From Micromonospora orduensis (lineage in GTDB: Bacteria; Actinomycetota; Actinomycetes; Mycobacteriales; Micromonosporaceae), in assembly GCF_006228125.1 (NCBI RefSeq), contig NZ_VDFY01000200.1, positions 1-57,685 of the forward strand: a DNA stretch of 57,685 bases, read 5' to 3'. The number at the start of each line of letters is the position of its first letter. Positions within the stretch are counted from its first letter, which is position 1. This document shows, piece after piece, positions 36,125 to 44,153 of the stretch. Position numbers and translations under genes: made by a program. The notes under the pieces were generated by a model. The model had not been told where the DNA came from, made no database searches, and was given only the letters and a program-made list of their open reading frames with translations.

Positions 36125-36998
36125 GGTGGACCTCCCCGATGATCTTGTTGATCAGGTGCCTTGATTGTCCTTCATCGAGGGCAAGCTGATCCAGGCTTGA
36201 CCAGGCCTGCTCGTAGGCGGCGAACTCCTCCGGACGATCAAGATAGAGAGCGCCCGTCCAGGACTCGCAGTAGATCACCGAAGGCTCCGGAAGGGCCCGG
36301 TTGCCCAACGGGAAGTCGAGCATCACGAAGGATCCCGCCTCGACGCCACGGTGCAGGCCGGCAGTGAGCGGCAGGATTCGGATCGAGTTGGTCGCTGTGT
36401 CCCCTAACAGCAGCAGGTGATTGAGCTGATCCGTCATCGTCTCGGGGCTGCCGACTGTCCGCAGGAGGGCGGCCTCGGAGAGGATCACGTCCAGCTTCGG
36501 AGGTGGAGGCAGGCGGCGTCTCAGCAGGGCTTGGCGTTGCAGGCGGACCTGCACCAGGCACTCCCGCTCTTCGTCGCTCACCTCCGCTCGGTGTTGGTAG
36601 ACGCCCAGTGCGTAACCCCGATGTTGTAGGAGACCCGGAACCATTGCTTCGTTGAAGAAGCGCAGATGGGAGGCGGCGGATTCGAGGCCGACGTACAGCT
36701 CGAACCATTCGGGGACCGCGTCGCCGTACGCGTGCCACCATCCTTTGGCCCTCGTCTCGCCGGCCAGGGAGGTCAGCGCCCGGGTCAGCTCGCCCGTCGC
36801 CCCGTACAGCTCGCACATCGCTCGGACGTCGACGCCGCGCACCGAGCCGAGCCCGCTCTCGATCCGCCACACCTTCTGGCGGCTGCACTCCAGCGCTTCG
36901 GCGACCGCGTCGAGGGTCGCTCCCGCCTCGGTGCGCAGGTCACGCAGCGCCCTGCCGAGCTGGCGTCGGGGCACCGTCGAGCCCATGTCATCGGCCAC
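36117..36998 (-). CDS. XRE-family regulator with DUF5753 domain (WhiJ/Scr1-like)
   Basis: A 293-residue protein. Residues about 10-65 are an XRE helix-turn-helix (RRQLGRALRDLRTEAGATLDAVAEALECSRQKVWRIESG). The remainder is the DUF5753 sensor-like domain (FELYVGLESAASHLRFFNEAMVPGLLQ, EERECLVQVRLQRQALL, FVMLDFPLGNRALPEPSVIY). GTG 36998 is five bases after GGAG; ATG 36986 is in frame and possible. It overlaps the DUF397 gene. Operator-like GCAACA repeats lie in the divergent promoter region beside it. Confidence 0.9.
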   Translation of the reverse strand: MADDMGSTVPRRQLGRALRDLRTEAGATLDAVAEALECSRQKVWRIESGLGSVRGVDVRAMCELYGATGELTRALTSLAGETRAKGWWHAYGDAVPEWFELYVGLESAASHLRFFNEAMVPGLLQHRGYALGVYQHRAEVSDEERECLVQVRLQRQALLRRRLPPPPKLDVILSEAALLRTVGSPETMTDQLNHLLLLGDTATNSIRILPLTAGLHRGVEAGSFVMLDFPLGNRALPEPSVIYCESWTGALYLDRPEEFAAYEQAWSSLDQLALDEGQSRHLINKIIGEVHHG

Positions 36999-37023
36999 CC
37001 GGCTCTCCTTCCTGTTGAGTTTT

Positions 37024-37063
37024 GCAACATCCCGACAGCCGTTCTGCAACAGGGGAATGTTGC
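37024..37063. promoter_or_regulatory. GCAACA/TGTTGC operator-like repeats in divergent promoter region
   Basis: GCAACA occurs at 37024-37029 and 37046-37051, and its complement TGTTGC at 37058-37063. The last two make a perfect inverted repeat with a 6-base spacer. They sit in the AT-richer gap between the XRE gene and the divergent DivIVA-like cassette, so the XRE protein may bind here and control both sides. Confidence 0.5.
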
Positions 37064-37205
37064 CCACAAATAGCGGAACAGTGTGAGTCGACATTCATTG
37101 CGATGGTGATTCCGACCTTACAAGATTGGTCCGACAACGCCGATGGACGCGCAATTCCCGCGCCGGCGAATGTCGATCACATACGAGGAAGGGTGGTGCT
37201 GCTTC

Positions 37206-37499
37206 GTGCGCGCGTTTCTCCGTCACCTCCGGGCCGAGCCACCCCGGCCGGTGTCCTATCGGGCGGCCAACTACGTACCCCTGAAGCCCTGGCAGGTCCG
37301 CGGGCGCCGGTTCACCCGCCGTGGCCGGCGTGGCGTGGAGGCCGTGGAGGTCGCCGAGTTCCTCGACCAGGTCGCTGACGATCTGGCCGAGGTGTACGCG
37401 GCGCTGGGCAGCAGCCGGCGGGAGACCGAGCGGATCAAGGATGCGCTGAAGTGCTGGCAGTCCCAGCGGGCCCGCGAGGACCTGGCGGCCCGCCGATGA
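37206..37499 (+). CDS. DivIVA-domain-like small protein
   Basis: A 97-residue protein. RRFTRRGRRGVEAVEVAEFLDQVADDLAEVYAALGSSRRETERIKDALKCWQSQRA matches the DivIVA N-terminal pattern (hydrophobic, Arg-Gly, then EVxxFLDxV) followed by a short predicted coiled coil. It lacks the long coiled coil of true DivIVA/Wag31. The N-terminus is basic, with FLRHLRAEPPRPVSYR. GTG 37206 follows GAGGAAGGG by about 12 bases; ATG 37143 would add 21 residues and is an alternative. The stop overlaps the next ATG (ATGA), so it heads a coupled three-gene cassette. Confidence 0.72.
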   Translation: MRAFLRHLRAEPPRPVSYRAANYVPLKPWQVRGRRFTRRGRRGVEAVEVAEFLDQVADDLAEVYAALGSSRRETERIKDALKCWQSQRAREDLAARR

Positions 37500-37747
37500 G
37501 CGCCCGGTGGGTGGCGCACCTGCCGTTCACCGCCGCCGACCTGCCGGCCGCCCAGCACTTCGCCGGCACCCTGGCCCGATCGCTGACCTTCCTGTCCGAG
37601 GTGGACGCCGGCGAGACCACCGTTTCGGCCGAGGACGCTCAGGGCGTACGCCATCGGGTCTTCTGCGACCTTCCGCTCGACGGCGGCCGGCGGTGCGTGC
37701 GGCGGGTGGAACACGACGGTGACTGCGCGGCCCGGCGGTGTCGGTGA
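37496..37747 (+). CDS. Small Cys/His protein of unknown function
   Basis: An 83-residue protein I do not recognise. The C-terminal part, VFCDLPLDGGRRCVRRVEHDGDCAARRC, has four cysteines and one histidine spaced like a zinc site. The N-terminal half (VAHLPFTAADLPAAQHFAGTLARSLTFL) looks like a small alpha/beta fold. It overlaps the gene before (ATGA) and the gene after (GTGA) by four bases each, so it belongs to the same translation unit. Confidence 0.7.
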   Translation: MSARWVAHLPFTAADLPAAQHFAGTLARSLTFLSEVDAGETTVSAEDAQGVRHRVFCDLPLDGGRRCVRRVEHDGDCAARRCR

Positions 37748-39528
37748 CCGCCGCGCCCGTCGTCGTCTGCCCCGACTGCGACGGGACGACCTTCATGCTG
37801 GAACCGTGCCGGTGCACCACCTACGGTGACCGGTTCCTCGCCGACGCCGACGTGCTCGGGCCGCGCCGGGAGGCGTACCGGAGCTGCGAGCAGTGTCGCG
37901 GCGCGGGCAGCATCGCGTACCCCTGTTATCGCTGCGGTCGACGCGGCCGGCGGCGGGCGCAGCTCGTGGTCACCGTCGCCAACCTGGACACCGGCGCGGT
38001 CGCGTCGCACCAGGTCGTGCCCGGCGGCCTCGGCCCCCACCGCGACCCGGCGGGCCACTGGGTGGTCGAGCTTGCTTCCCGGGTACGCGAACTCGCAGCC
38101 ACTGTCGGCGCGGTTCTGGACGAGGCCGACATGCCTTCGCTGTGGCTGGACCGGCAGTGGCGACCCGACCTGCCCGCAGCGCAGCGGCGCGAGCTGGAGG
38201 CCCACGCCATCCTGCGGGCCGATCACGCTCCCTGGCGGCTGGTGCTGGGCCGATCCACCGCCCCGGCGACTGTCGACCCGGCCGCCCGACTGGCCCGGCT
38301 GTGCGCGTTGGCCGACCTGCTGCTGCTCGACCTGGTGGTCGAGGCCCGTCGGCAGGGCGCGGGGTTTTGCTGGTCCATTCGGTACGAGGTGCCCGGCTCC
38401 CCGGTACCGCTCGGGCCGCCCGGCTGGTGTCGGGACCTGCCGGAGGTGTTGGCCTGCACCGACGTGGCCAAGGCGCTCAGCGGCCTTGCCGAGCGCGGCC
38501 TGACCGCTCCCGCCCGGCTGCTGCGCCCCGACTCGCCGCGCCCGCCCGCCGCCCCCGTCGTGGACGTCGACCAGCTCGAACGCCGCGTGCTCGCCGACTG
38601 CGTCGACGCGGCTCACGGCGAGGAGCTGCCTGGGGCGCAGGCCCTCTGGCGCGACGGCCGCTGGTGGCACACCACGCTGCGCGCCGGCGAGCCGGCGGAG
38701 ATCCTCGCGGAGCAGCCCACCGGCCAGGTGGTCCGGCGTGTGCGGGTGCCGGTGACCCGCGGCTACGAGCCACCCGAAGCGTCCTGGTTGGGCGAGTTGG
38801 TCGACTGGCGGCCCTGCCCGGACTGCCGGCCCGGAAGCCGGCTGCGCGCCTGCGACCGCTACCGGCTCGGCTCCTGGACCGCCGTCCTCGGCGCGCGGCC
38901 CGAGGACCTCCGCGACGCCGACGGCGGGCACGACCTCGACCGGGACCTACGCGACGGGTACGTCACCCTGCCCTGGGCCGGCTCCGACCCGGTGGGGGAG
39001 CACGTGCGCGCTGCCGGGCGGGGCGCCGCCGCCGGCCGGCTGATCGTGGTGGCGGCGCCTCCCGACGCGCCGCCGCTGGTCGAGCTGCTGCGGCTCGCCC
39101 TCGGCCTCGACCTGGCCCTCGTGGTGGCCGTCTGCGACCTGCGGCACAACGCCGGCGACCCGCTGCTGGCCGACGGGCTGCGCTGGTCCGTCGAGATAAA
39201 GCCCCGGGACGCAGCCGTGAGCCCCGACGACTTCCCCTACCGGCCGAGCCTGGCTGCCGCCCTCGCCTGGTGCGTCGAGTGCCTGTCCGACGCCGTCGCC
39301 GGGGCCGCCCCGACCGACCCGGCGACACCGATCCCAGTGCCGTGGTCGGGGCCGCGCGATCTCGTCGTCGACCCCGAGCCGGATCTGCTGCGGCTCGCCT
39401 CCCGGCACGCGGGGCAGGCGGTCACCGTCCGCTTCACCCGCGCCGGCTGCGCCGTGCACCGACACGACGACGACGGCGTACGCCTCCTCGCCGACGGCCC
39501 TGACCTGCGCGATCTCCCGTTGACCTGA
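37744..39528 (+). CDS. Large zinc-ribbon protein of unknown function
   Basis: A 594-residue protein I cannot assign. Residues about 8-75 contain a DnaJ-like cysteine-rich region: CPDCDG, CRC, then CEQCRGAG and CYRCGRRG, enough for two zinc sites. A second cluster, WRPCPDCRPGSRLRACDRYRLG, is near residue 360. Between them are leucine-rich alpha-helical segments. The C-terminal third (LIVVAAPPDAPPLVELLRLALGLDLALVVAVCDLRHNAGDPLLADGLRW) suggests an alpha/beta domain. No nuclease, ATPase or methylase motif is evident. GTG 37744 overlaps the previous stop (GTGA); GTG 37738 is in frame. Confidence 0.72.
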   Translation: MTAAPVVVCPDCDGTTFMLEPCRCTTYGDRFLADADVLGPRREAYRSCEQCRGAGSIAYPCYRCGRRGRRRAQLVVTVANLDTGAVASHQVVPGGLGPHRDPAGHWVVELASRVRELAATVGAVLDEADMPSLWLDRQWRPDLPAAQRRELEAHAILRADHAPWRLVLGRSTAPATVDPAARLARLCALADLLLLDLVVEARRQGAGFCWSIRYEVPGSPVPLGPPGWCRDLPEVLACTDVAKALSGLAERGLTAPARLLRPDSPRPPAAPVVDVDQLERRVLADCVDAAHGEELPGAQALWRDGRWWHTTLRAGEPAEILAEQPTGQVVRRVRVPVTRGYEPPEASWLGELVDWRPCPDCRPGSRLRACDRYRLGSWTAVLGARPEDLRDADGGHDLDRDLRDGYVTLPWAGSDPVGEHVRAAGRGAAAGRLIVVAAPPDAPPLVELLRLALGLDLALVVAVCDLRHNAGDPLLADGLRWSVEIKPRDAAVSPDDFPYRPSLAAALAWCVECLSDAVAGAAPTDPATPIPVPWSGPRDLVVDPEPDLLRLASRHAGQAVTVRFTRAGCAVHRHDDDGVRLLADGPDLRDLPLT

Positions 39529-39564
39529 GGACTGTCGGGCAGCGGTGATCGACACGAGTTCGCT

Positions 39565-39603
39565 GATATCGGGGTATCCCGGTCGACGGGATACCCCGAT
39601 ATC
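39565..39603. terminator. Bidirectional hairpin terminator between convergent genes
   Basis: Bases 39565-39580 and 39588-39603 are perfect 16-base complements around GGTCGAC. The hairpin lies between the zinc-ribbon gene and the 3' end of ilvD, so it can serve both. Confidence 0.8.
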
Positions 39604-39632
39604 GTGATCTCGCGTGCGGCGGCCTCGCGCCC

Positions 39633-41480
39633 CTACTCCGGGACGCGGCGGTAGGCGCCGTCGCTGGCCGAGGTGGCCATCGAGGCGTACGCGCGCAGCG
39701 CCGCCGACACCGGTCGCTGCCGATCAACCGGGGTGTACGGCTTGTCGCGCTTCTCCTCGGCCACCCGTCGCGCCTCCAGTTCGTCCTCCGGGACGTTGAG
39801 CGAGATCGACCGGCCCGGGATGTCGATGACGATCTCGTCGCCCTCGCGGACGAGGGCGATCAGCCCACCGGAGGCGGCCTCCGGGGAGGCGTGCCCGATG
39901 GAGAGGCCGGACGTGCCGCCGGAGAAGCGGCCGTCGGTGAGCAGCGCGCAGGAGCGGCCCAGCCCCCGACCCTTGAGGAAAGAGGTGGGGTAGAGCATCT
40001 CCTGCATGCCGGGGCCACCCTTCGGGCCCTCGTAGCGGATCACCACGACGTCACCGGCGACGATCTCCTTGGCGAGGATCGCGGTCACCGCGTCGTCCTG
40101 CGACTCGTACACCTTCGCGGGGCCGCGGAAGGTCAGGCACTCCTCCGGAACGCCGGCGGTCTTCACGACGCAGCCTTCCGGGGCCAGGTTGCCGTGCAGG
40201 ATGGCGAGGCCGCCGTCGGCGGAGTACGCGTGTTCGCGGTCGCGGATGCAGCCGCCGGCCGCGTCGGTGTCCAGGGACGACCAGCGGTTGGTGGTGGAGA
40301 AGGGCTCGACGGTGCGCACCCCGCCGGGTGCGGCGTGGAACAGCTCGACCGCGGTCGGCGTGGGTGAGCCGCCGCGCACGTCCCAGTCGGTCAGCCACTG
40401 CGCCAGCGAGGGGGAGTGCACGGCGTGCACGTCCCGGTTGAGCTGCCCGGCCCGGTCCAGTTCGCCGAGGATGGCCGGGATGCCGCCGGCCCGGTGCACG
40501 TCCTCCATGTGGTAGTTCGGCGAGTTCGGCGCGACCTTGGCCAGGCAGGGCACCCGCCGGGAGATCGCGTCGATGTCGGCGACGCCGAAGTCCAGTTCCG
40601 CCTCGCGGGCGGCGGCGAGCAGGTGCAGCACCGTGTTGGTGGAGCCGCCCATCGCCACGTCGAGGGCCACGGCGTTCTCGAACGCGGCCTTCGAGGCGAC
40701 CGTGCGGGGCAGGACCGAGGCGTCGTCGCCGTCGTACCACCGCTTGGCGATCTCCACGACGGTGCGGCCGGCCTCGACGAAGAGCGACCTGCGCGCGGCG
40801 TGGGTGGCAAGCGTCGAACCGTTGCCGGGCAGCGCAAGGCCGATGGCCTCGGTGAGGCAGTTCATCGAGTTGGCGGTGAACATGCCGGAGCAGGAGCCGC
40901 AGGTCGGGCAGGCGGAGCGTTCGATCTCGCCGAGCTGCTCGTCGGTGACCGACTCGTTGGAGGAGGCGATCATCGCGTCGATCAGGTCGATCTTGCTGTG
41001 CACGACACCCTCGATCGCCATCGTCTTGCCGGCCTCCATCGGGCCGCCGGAGACGAAGACGGTCGGGATGTTGAGCCGCAGCGCGGCCAGCAGCATCCCC
41101 GGGGTGATCTTGTCGCAGTTCGAGATGCAGACCAGGGCGTCCGCGCAGTGCGCGTTGACCATGTACTCCACCGCGTCGGCGATCAGCTCGCGGCTGGGCA
41201 GCGAGTAGAGCATCCCGCCGTGGCCCATCGCGATGCCGTCGTCGACGGCGATGGTGTTGAACTCCCGACCGACGCCGCCGGCCTCGGCGACCGCGTCGGC
41301 GACCAGGCCACCCATGTCCTTGAGGTGTACGTGACCAGGGACGAACTGGGTGAAACTGTTGGCGATGGCGACGATCGGCTTGCCGAAATCGTCGTCGGTC
41401 ATCCCGGTGGCCCGCCAGAGGGCCCGGGCGCCGGCCATCGTCCGACCGTGCGTGGAGGTCTTCGACCGCAGCTCAGGCAT
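39633..41480 (-). CDS. ilvD: Dihydroxy-acid dehydratase IlvD
   Basis: The 615-residue Fe-S enzyme converts dihydroxyisovalerate and dihydroxymethylvalerate to the 2-oxo acids, the third shared step of Val/Leu/Ile synthesis. PELRSKTSTHGRTMAGARALWRATGM, CISNCDKITPGM and CPTCGSCSGMFTANSMNCL carry the cluster cysteines, and PTVFVSGGPMEAGK is also conserved. ATG 41480 gives the usual MPELRSKTSTHG start; ATG 41492 (MLID) and ATG 41561 are in-frame alternatives. It is transcribed away from the adjacent GGDEF-EAL gene, and the gap of about 110 bases must hold both promoters. Confidence 0.96.
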   Translation of the reverse strand: MPELRSKTSTHGRTMAGARALWRATGMTDDDFGKPIVAIANSFTQFVPGHVHLKDMGGLVADAVAEAGGVGREFNTIAVDDGIAMGHGGMLYSLPSRELIADAVEYMVNAHCADALVCISNCDKITPGMLLAALRLNIPTVFVSGGPMEAGKTMAIEGVVHSKIDLIDAMIASSNESVTDEQLGEIERSACPTCGSCSGMFTANSMNCLTEAIGLALPGNGSTLATHAARRSLFVEAGRTVVEIAKRWYDGDDASVLPRTVASKAAFENAVALDVAMGGSTNTVLHLLAAAREAELDFGVADIDAISRRVPCLAKVAPNSPNYHMEDVHRAGGIPAILGELDRAGQLNRDVHAVHSPSLAQWLTDWDVRGGSPTPTAVELFHAAPGGVRTVEPFSTTNRWSSLDTDAAGGCIRDREHAYSADGGLAILHGNLAPEGCVVKTAGVPEECLTFRGPAKVYESQDDAVTAILAKEIVAGDVVVIRYEGPKGGPGMQEMLYPTSFLKGRGLGRSCALLTDGRFSGGTSGLSIGHASPEAASGGLIALVREGDEIVIDIPGRSISLNVPEDELEARRVAEEKRDKPYTPVDRQRPVSAALRAYASMATSASDGAYRRVPE

Positions 41481-41591
41481 GTCTATCAGCATGACACCGC
41501 CACGGCGCCCGCCATCGGCCGTGTGTGCCGTGTCCCAACAGATGCACACCTGGTCCCCCATGGCGAGCGCTCATCCGGCACTCTGGAGGAC

Positions 41592-43964
41592 GTGCATCTC
41601 CCCCCGGGCATGGTCGCGGTCGCGGCGCTGAGCGGCCTCGTCGCCGCGGTGGCCGCCGCCCTGCTTGCCGTGGTGGCCCGGCGCCGTAGCGGGCCGCGCC
41701 GGCCGGCGCACGTGCTCCTCGCGGTGGCCGCCGGGATCTCCCTGTCCAGCCTCGTGGTCGGCGTCGGGGCGGCGCTCGCCGCGAACGACCACTGGGCCCA
41801 CGAGCAGGGGCAGCGCACCGGCTGGGCCACCATCGTGGCGATCGGCACGGCGGTGAGCGGGTTGGCGTTCGCGGCCGGTCTGCTCCGGCTGCCCGGGGTG
41901 GCAGCCACCGCCGCGGGGACCGCCCGGCTCGCCCTGGACGGCCTGACCATGGCGGCCGCGTTGTGGTTCGTCGGCTGGGTGCTCTTCTCCGAGCCCACCC
42001 GACTGCTCGGCGACGCCACCCCGATGGCCTGCCCGGCGATCCTGCTCGCCACGGTGAGCGCCGCGATCGGCGCCGGGCTCGCCGTGATCATCGTCTTCCG
42101 GGCCGCCGCGCCACGTCGGCGGCTGGCCGTGCTCGGCGCCGGCATCAGCGCGGTGAGCTGCGGCGGTCTGGGCCTGAGCGCGGGGCTCTGCCAGGCCGGG
42201 CCGGTGCTGGCGCTGACCGGCGGGGCGGTGCTCGCCGCCGGCCTGCTGAGCGTCGCGCTCGCCGTGCACCGGGCCGACCGGCCGGGGCAGGTCGAGCTGG
42301 ACCTGATCGGTCGCGACGGGGAGTACGCACTCGCCCCGATGCTGGCGATGGCCGCCTCGGCGATGTACCACCTGCTGCAGGACGGCCGGTTCACGGCGGC
42401 GGGCATCGTGGCCGGCAGCGTGGAGGGCTTCGCTCTGGTGGCCCGTCAGTACCTGACGCTCAAGGACGTCCGGGACTACGCCGACCGGCTGGCCGAGCGC
42501 GAGGCGCACTTCCGCGAGCTGGCGCACACCGACCCGCTGACCTCGTTGGCCAACCGGCGCGGGCTGCTGCGCGCGTTGCACGACAGCGCGGCGGCGGGCA
42601 CCCCGTGCGTCCTGCTCGGCCTGGATCTGGACGGTTTCAAGCACGTCAACGACATGCGCGGCCACGACGTCGGCGACGCCGTGCTGGCCGAGGTGGGCCG
42701 TCGGCTGCGCGGCAACCTGCGCCCCGGCGACGTGGCGGCCCGGCTCGGCGGCGACGAGTTCGCCGTCCTCATGCAGGGCCGGCCGGCCGACGCGGACCGG
42801 GTCGCCGAGCGGCTGCTCGGAGTGGTCAACCGGCCGTACGACCAGCCGGAGGGGCCGGTCTTCCTGTCGGTGAGCATCGGGGTGGCCGGTTGGGCCGACG
42901 AGCCGGACGTGGAGCTGCTGCTGCGCCACGCCGACCTGGCGCTGCGGTACGCCAAGCAGCGCGGCAAGAACCGGATCGAGCGCTACGACGCCACCTACGA
43001 CCAGCTGCTGCGTCGGCGGACGACGCTGGAGCACGAGCTGCGCGGCGCGATCGACCGCGACGAGCTGCGGTTGGCCTTCCAGCCGGTGGCGTCGCTGCCG
43101 TCGGTGCGTCCGGTCGGCGCCGAGGCGCTGCTGCGTTGGCACCATCCGGAGCTGGGCAACGTGCGCCCGGACGAGTTCATCCCCCTCGCCGAGGAGTGCG
43201 GGATGATCTCCACGCTCGGCGCGTGGGTGCTGCACCAGGCCTGCTACCAGCTCTCCCGTTGGCTGGCCGACGGGCACGACGTGTGGGTGTCGGTGAACGT
43301 GTCCCCGCGCGAGCTGCACGCTCCGGAGTACGTGGTGCAGGTCGCCGAGGCGCTGCGCGCCCACCACGTGCCGCCGCAGCGGCTGGTCCTGGAGGTCACC
43401 GAGCACGCGGTCGCCACCGACCTGGACGAGCTGATCCGACGGCTGACCGCGTTGCGGCTGACCGGTGTGCGGATCGCGTTGGACGACTTCGGCGCCGGCT
43501 ACTCCTCGCTGGGTCAGCTGCGTCGCCTGCCGATCGACATCCTGAAGATCGACCACAGCCTGGTGGCCGAGCACGAGCCGGTCCGCCCGGTCGGCCAGGA
43601 CGGTCCGGCGTTCGCGCCGATGGTCGACATCGTGATGCGGCTGGGCCACCAGCTGGGGCTCGAGGTGATCGCCGAGGGGGTGACCACGCCTACCGAGTTG
43701 GCCGCGGTGGTGGCCGCCGGTTGCCGGTTCGGTCAGGGCGCGCTCTTCGGCTGGGGGGTGCCGGCGGAGCACCTGGAGGCGATGTTGGAGGCGGCGACGT
43801 CGCCGGGTGCGCGTCCCGCTCCGCTGCCCACGCCACGCCGGGTCTCCGGCGGGTCCGGGCAGGCCAAACCGGCTGGTGATGGCGCGTCGCCGGCCGACGC
43901 GCCATCCTCCGTTAACCAACATGTGGGATCAGTTGACTCATCGCGTGAGATGCGTCAGGCTTAG
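41592..43964 (+). CDS. Membrane GGDEF-EAL c-di-GMP turnover protein
   Basis: A 790-residue bifunctional candidate. Residues about 5-290 contain roughly eight membrane helices. The cyclase domain has intact ARLGGDEFAVL (about 386) and a preceding RPGD, which is an intact RxxD inhibitory site. The EAL domain has GAEALLRW (about 511), VNVSPREL, EVTEHAV, DDFGAGYSSLGQL, KIDHSLV and AEGVTTP, all consistent with phosphodiesterase activity. GTG 41592 is only two bases after GGAGG; ATG 41610 is an alternative. The promoter of the ilvB leader appears to lie inside its last 35 bases. Confidence 0.9.
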   Translation: MHLPPGMVAVAALSGLVAAVAAALLAVVARRRSGPRRPAHVLLAVAAGISLSSLVVGVGAALAANDHWAHEQGQRTGWATIVAIGTAVSGLAFAAGLLRLPGVAATAAGTARLALDGLTMAAALWFVGWVLFSEPTRLLGDATPMACPAILLATVSAAIGAGLAVIIVFRAAAPRRRLAVLGAGISAVSCGGLGLSAGLCQAGPVLALTGGAVLAAGLLSVALAVHRADRPGQVELDLIGRDGEYALAPMLAMAASAMYHLLQDGRFTAAGIVAGSVEGFALVARQYLTLKDVRDYADRLAEREAHFRELAHTDPLTSLANRRGLLRALHDSAAAGTPCVLLGLDLDGFKHVNDMRGHDVGDAVLAEVGRRLRGNLRPGDVAARLGGDEFAVLMQGRPADADRVAERLLGVVNRPYDQPEGPVFLSVSIGVAGWADEPDVELLLRHADLALRYAKQRGKNRIERYDATYDQLLRRRTTLEHELRGAIDRDELRLAFQPVASLPSVRPVGAEALLRWHHPELGNVRPDEFIPLAEECGMISTLGAWVLHQACYQLSRWLADGHDVWVSVNVSPRELHAPEYVVQVAEALRAHHVPPQRLVLEVTEHAVATDLDELIRRLTALRLTGVRIALDDFGAGYSSLGQLRRLPIDILKIDHSLVAEHEPVRPVGQDGPAFAPMVDIVMRLGHQLGLEVIAEGVTTPTELAAVVAAGCRFGQGALFGWGVPAEHLEAMLEAATSPGARPAPLPTPRRVSGGSGQAKPAGDGASPADAPSSVNQHVGSVDSSREMRQA

Positions 43965-43968
43965 CCGC

Positions 43969-44004
43969 ATGTCGTCGTACCGGTCGCTGCGAGTACTTAC
44001 CTGA
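43969..44004 (+). CDS. ilvB leader peptide MSSYRSLRVLT
   Basis: An 11-codon frame ending CTG CGA GTA CTT ACC TGA (Leu-Arg-Val-Leu-Thr). TTGACT (43933-43938) and CAGGCT (43956-43961), 17 bases apart, would start transcription almost on its ATG, so it may be translated leaderless. Its stop touches the first leader hairpin, as in the cimA leader. Leu and Val codons would make ribosome stalling report branched-chain amino acid supply. Confidence 0.6.
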   Translation: MSSYRSLRVLT

Positions 44005-44063
44005 GCGCACTCTCCTCCATCGAGAGTGCGCTGGCCCCGTGCATCTGCACGAGGGCCGTTTTT
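44004..44063 (+). promoter_or_regulatory. Transcription attenuator of ilvBNC
   Basis: A perfect 11-bp hairpin (44004-44014 with 44022-44032, loop CTCCATC) abuts a second hairpin (GGCCC...GGGCC, 44033-44057, with GTGC/GCAC inside) followed by TTTTT (44059-44063). The second is a classical intrinsic terminator. Lying between a leader peptide and ilvB, it would stop transcription when branched-chain aminoacyl-tRNAs are plentiful. The antiterminator pairing is not obvious to me. The alternative is a plain terminator for the upstream gene. Confidence 0.68.
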
Positions 44064-44153
44064 ATTGCCGTCGGAACCTGTCGCGACGGGCCCACCGCCC
44101 GCCTCGCATCGCTGAACAAGCCCCAGCCGCTCCAGCCGAAGGCCAGACCCACC

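Noticed and set aside
35700..36164. Plus-strand open frame opposite DUF397
   Set aside because: No domain, no ribosome binding site, and it runs antisense to a clear DUF397 gene.
40416..41591. N-terminal extension of the GGDEF-EAL frame across ilvD
   Set aside because: It is antisense to conserved IlvD sequence and lacks family similarity; the real start is at or near 41592.
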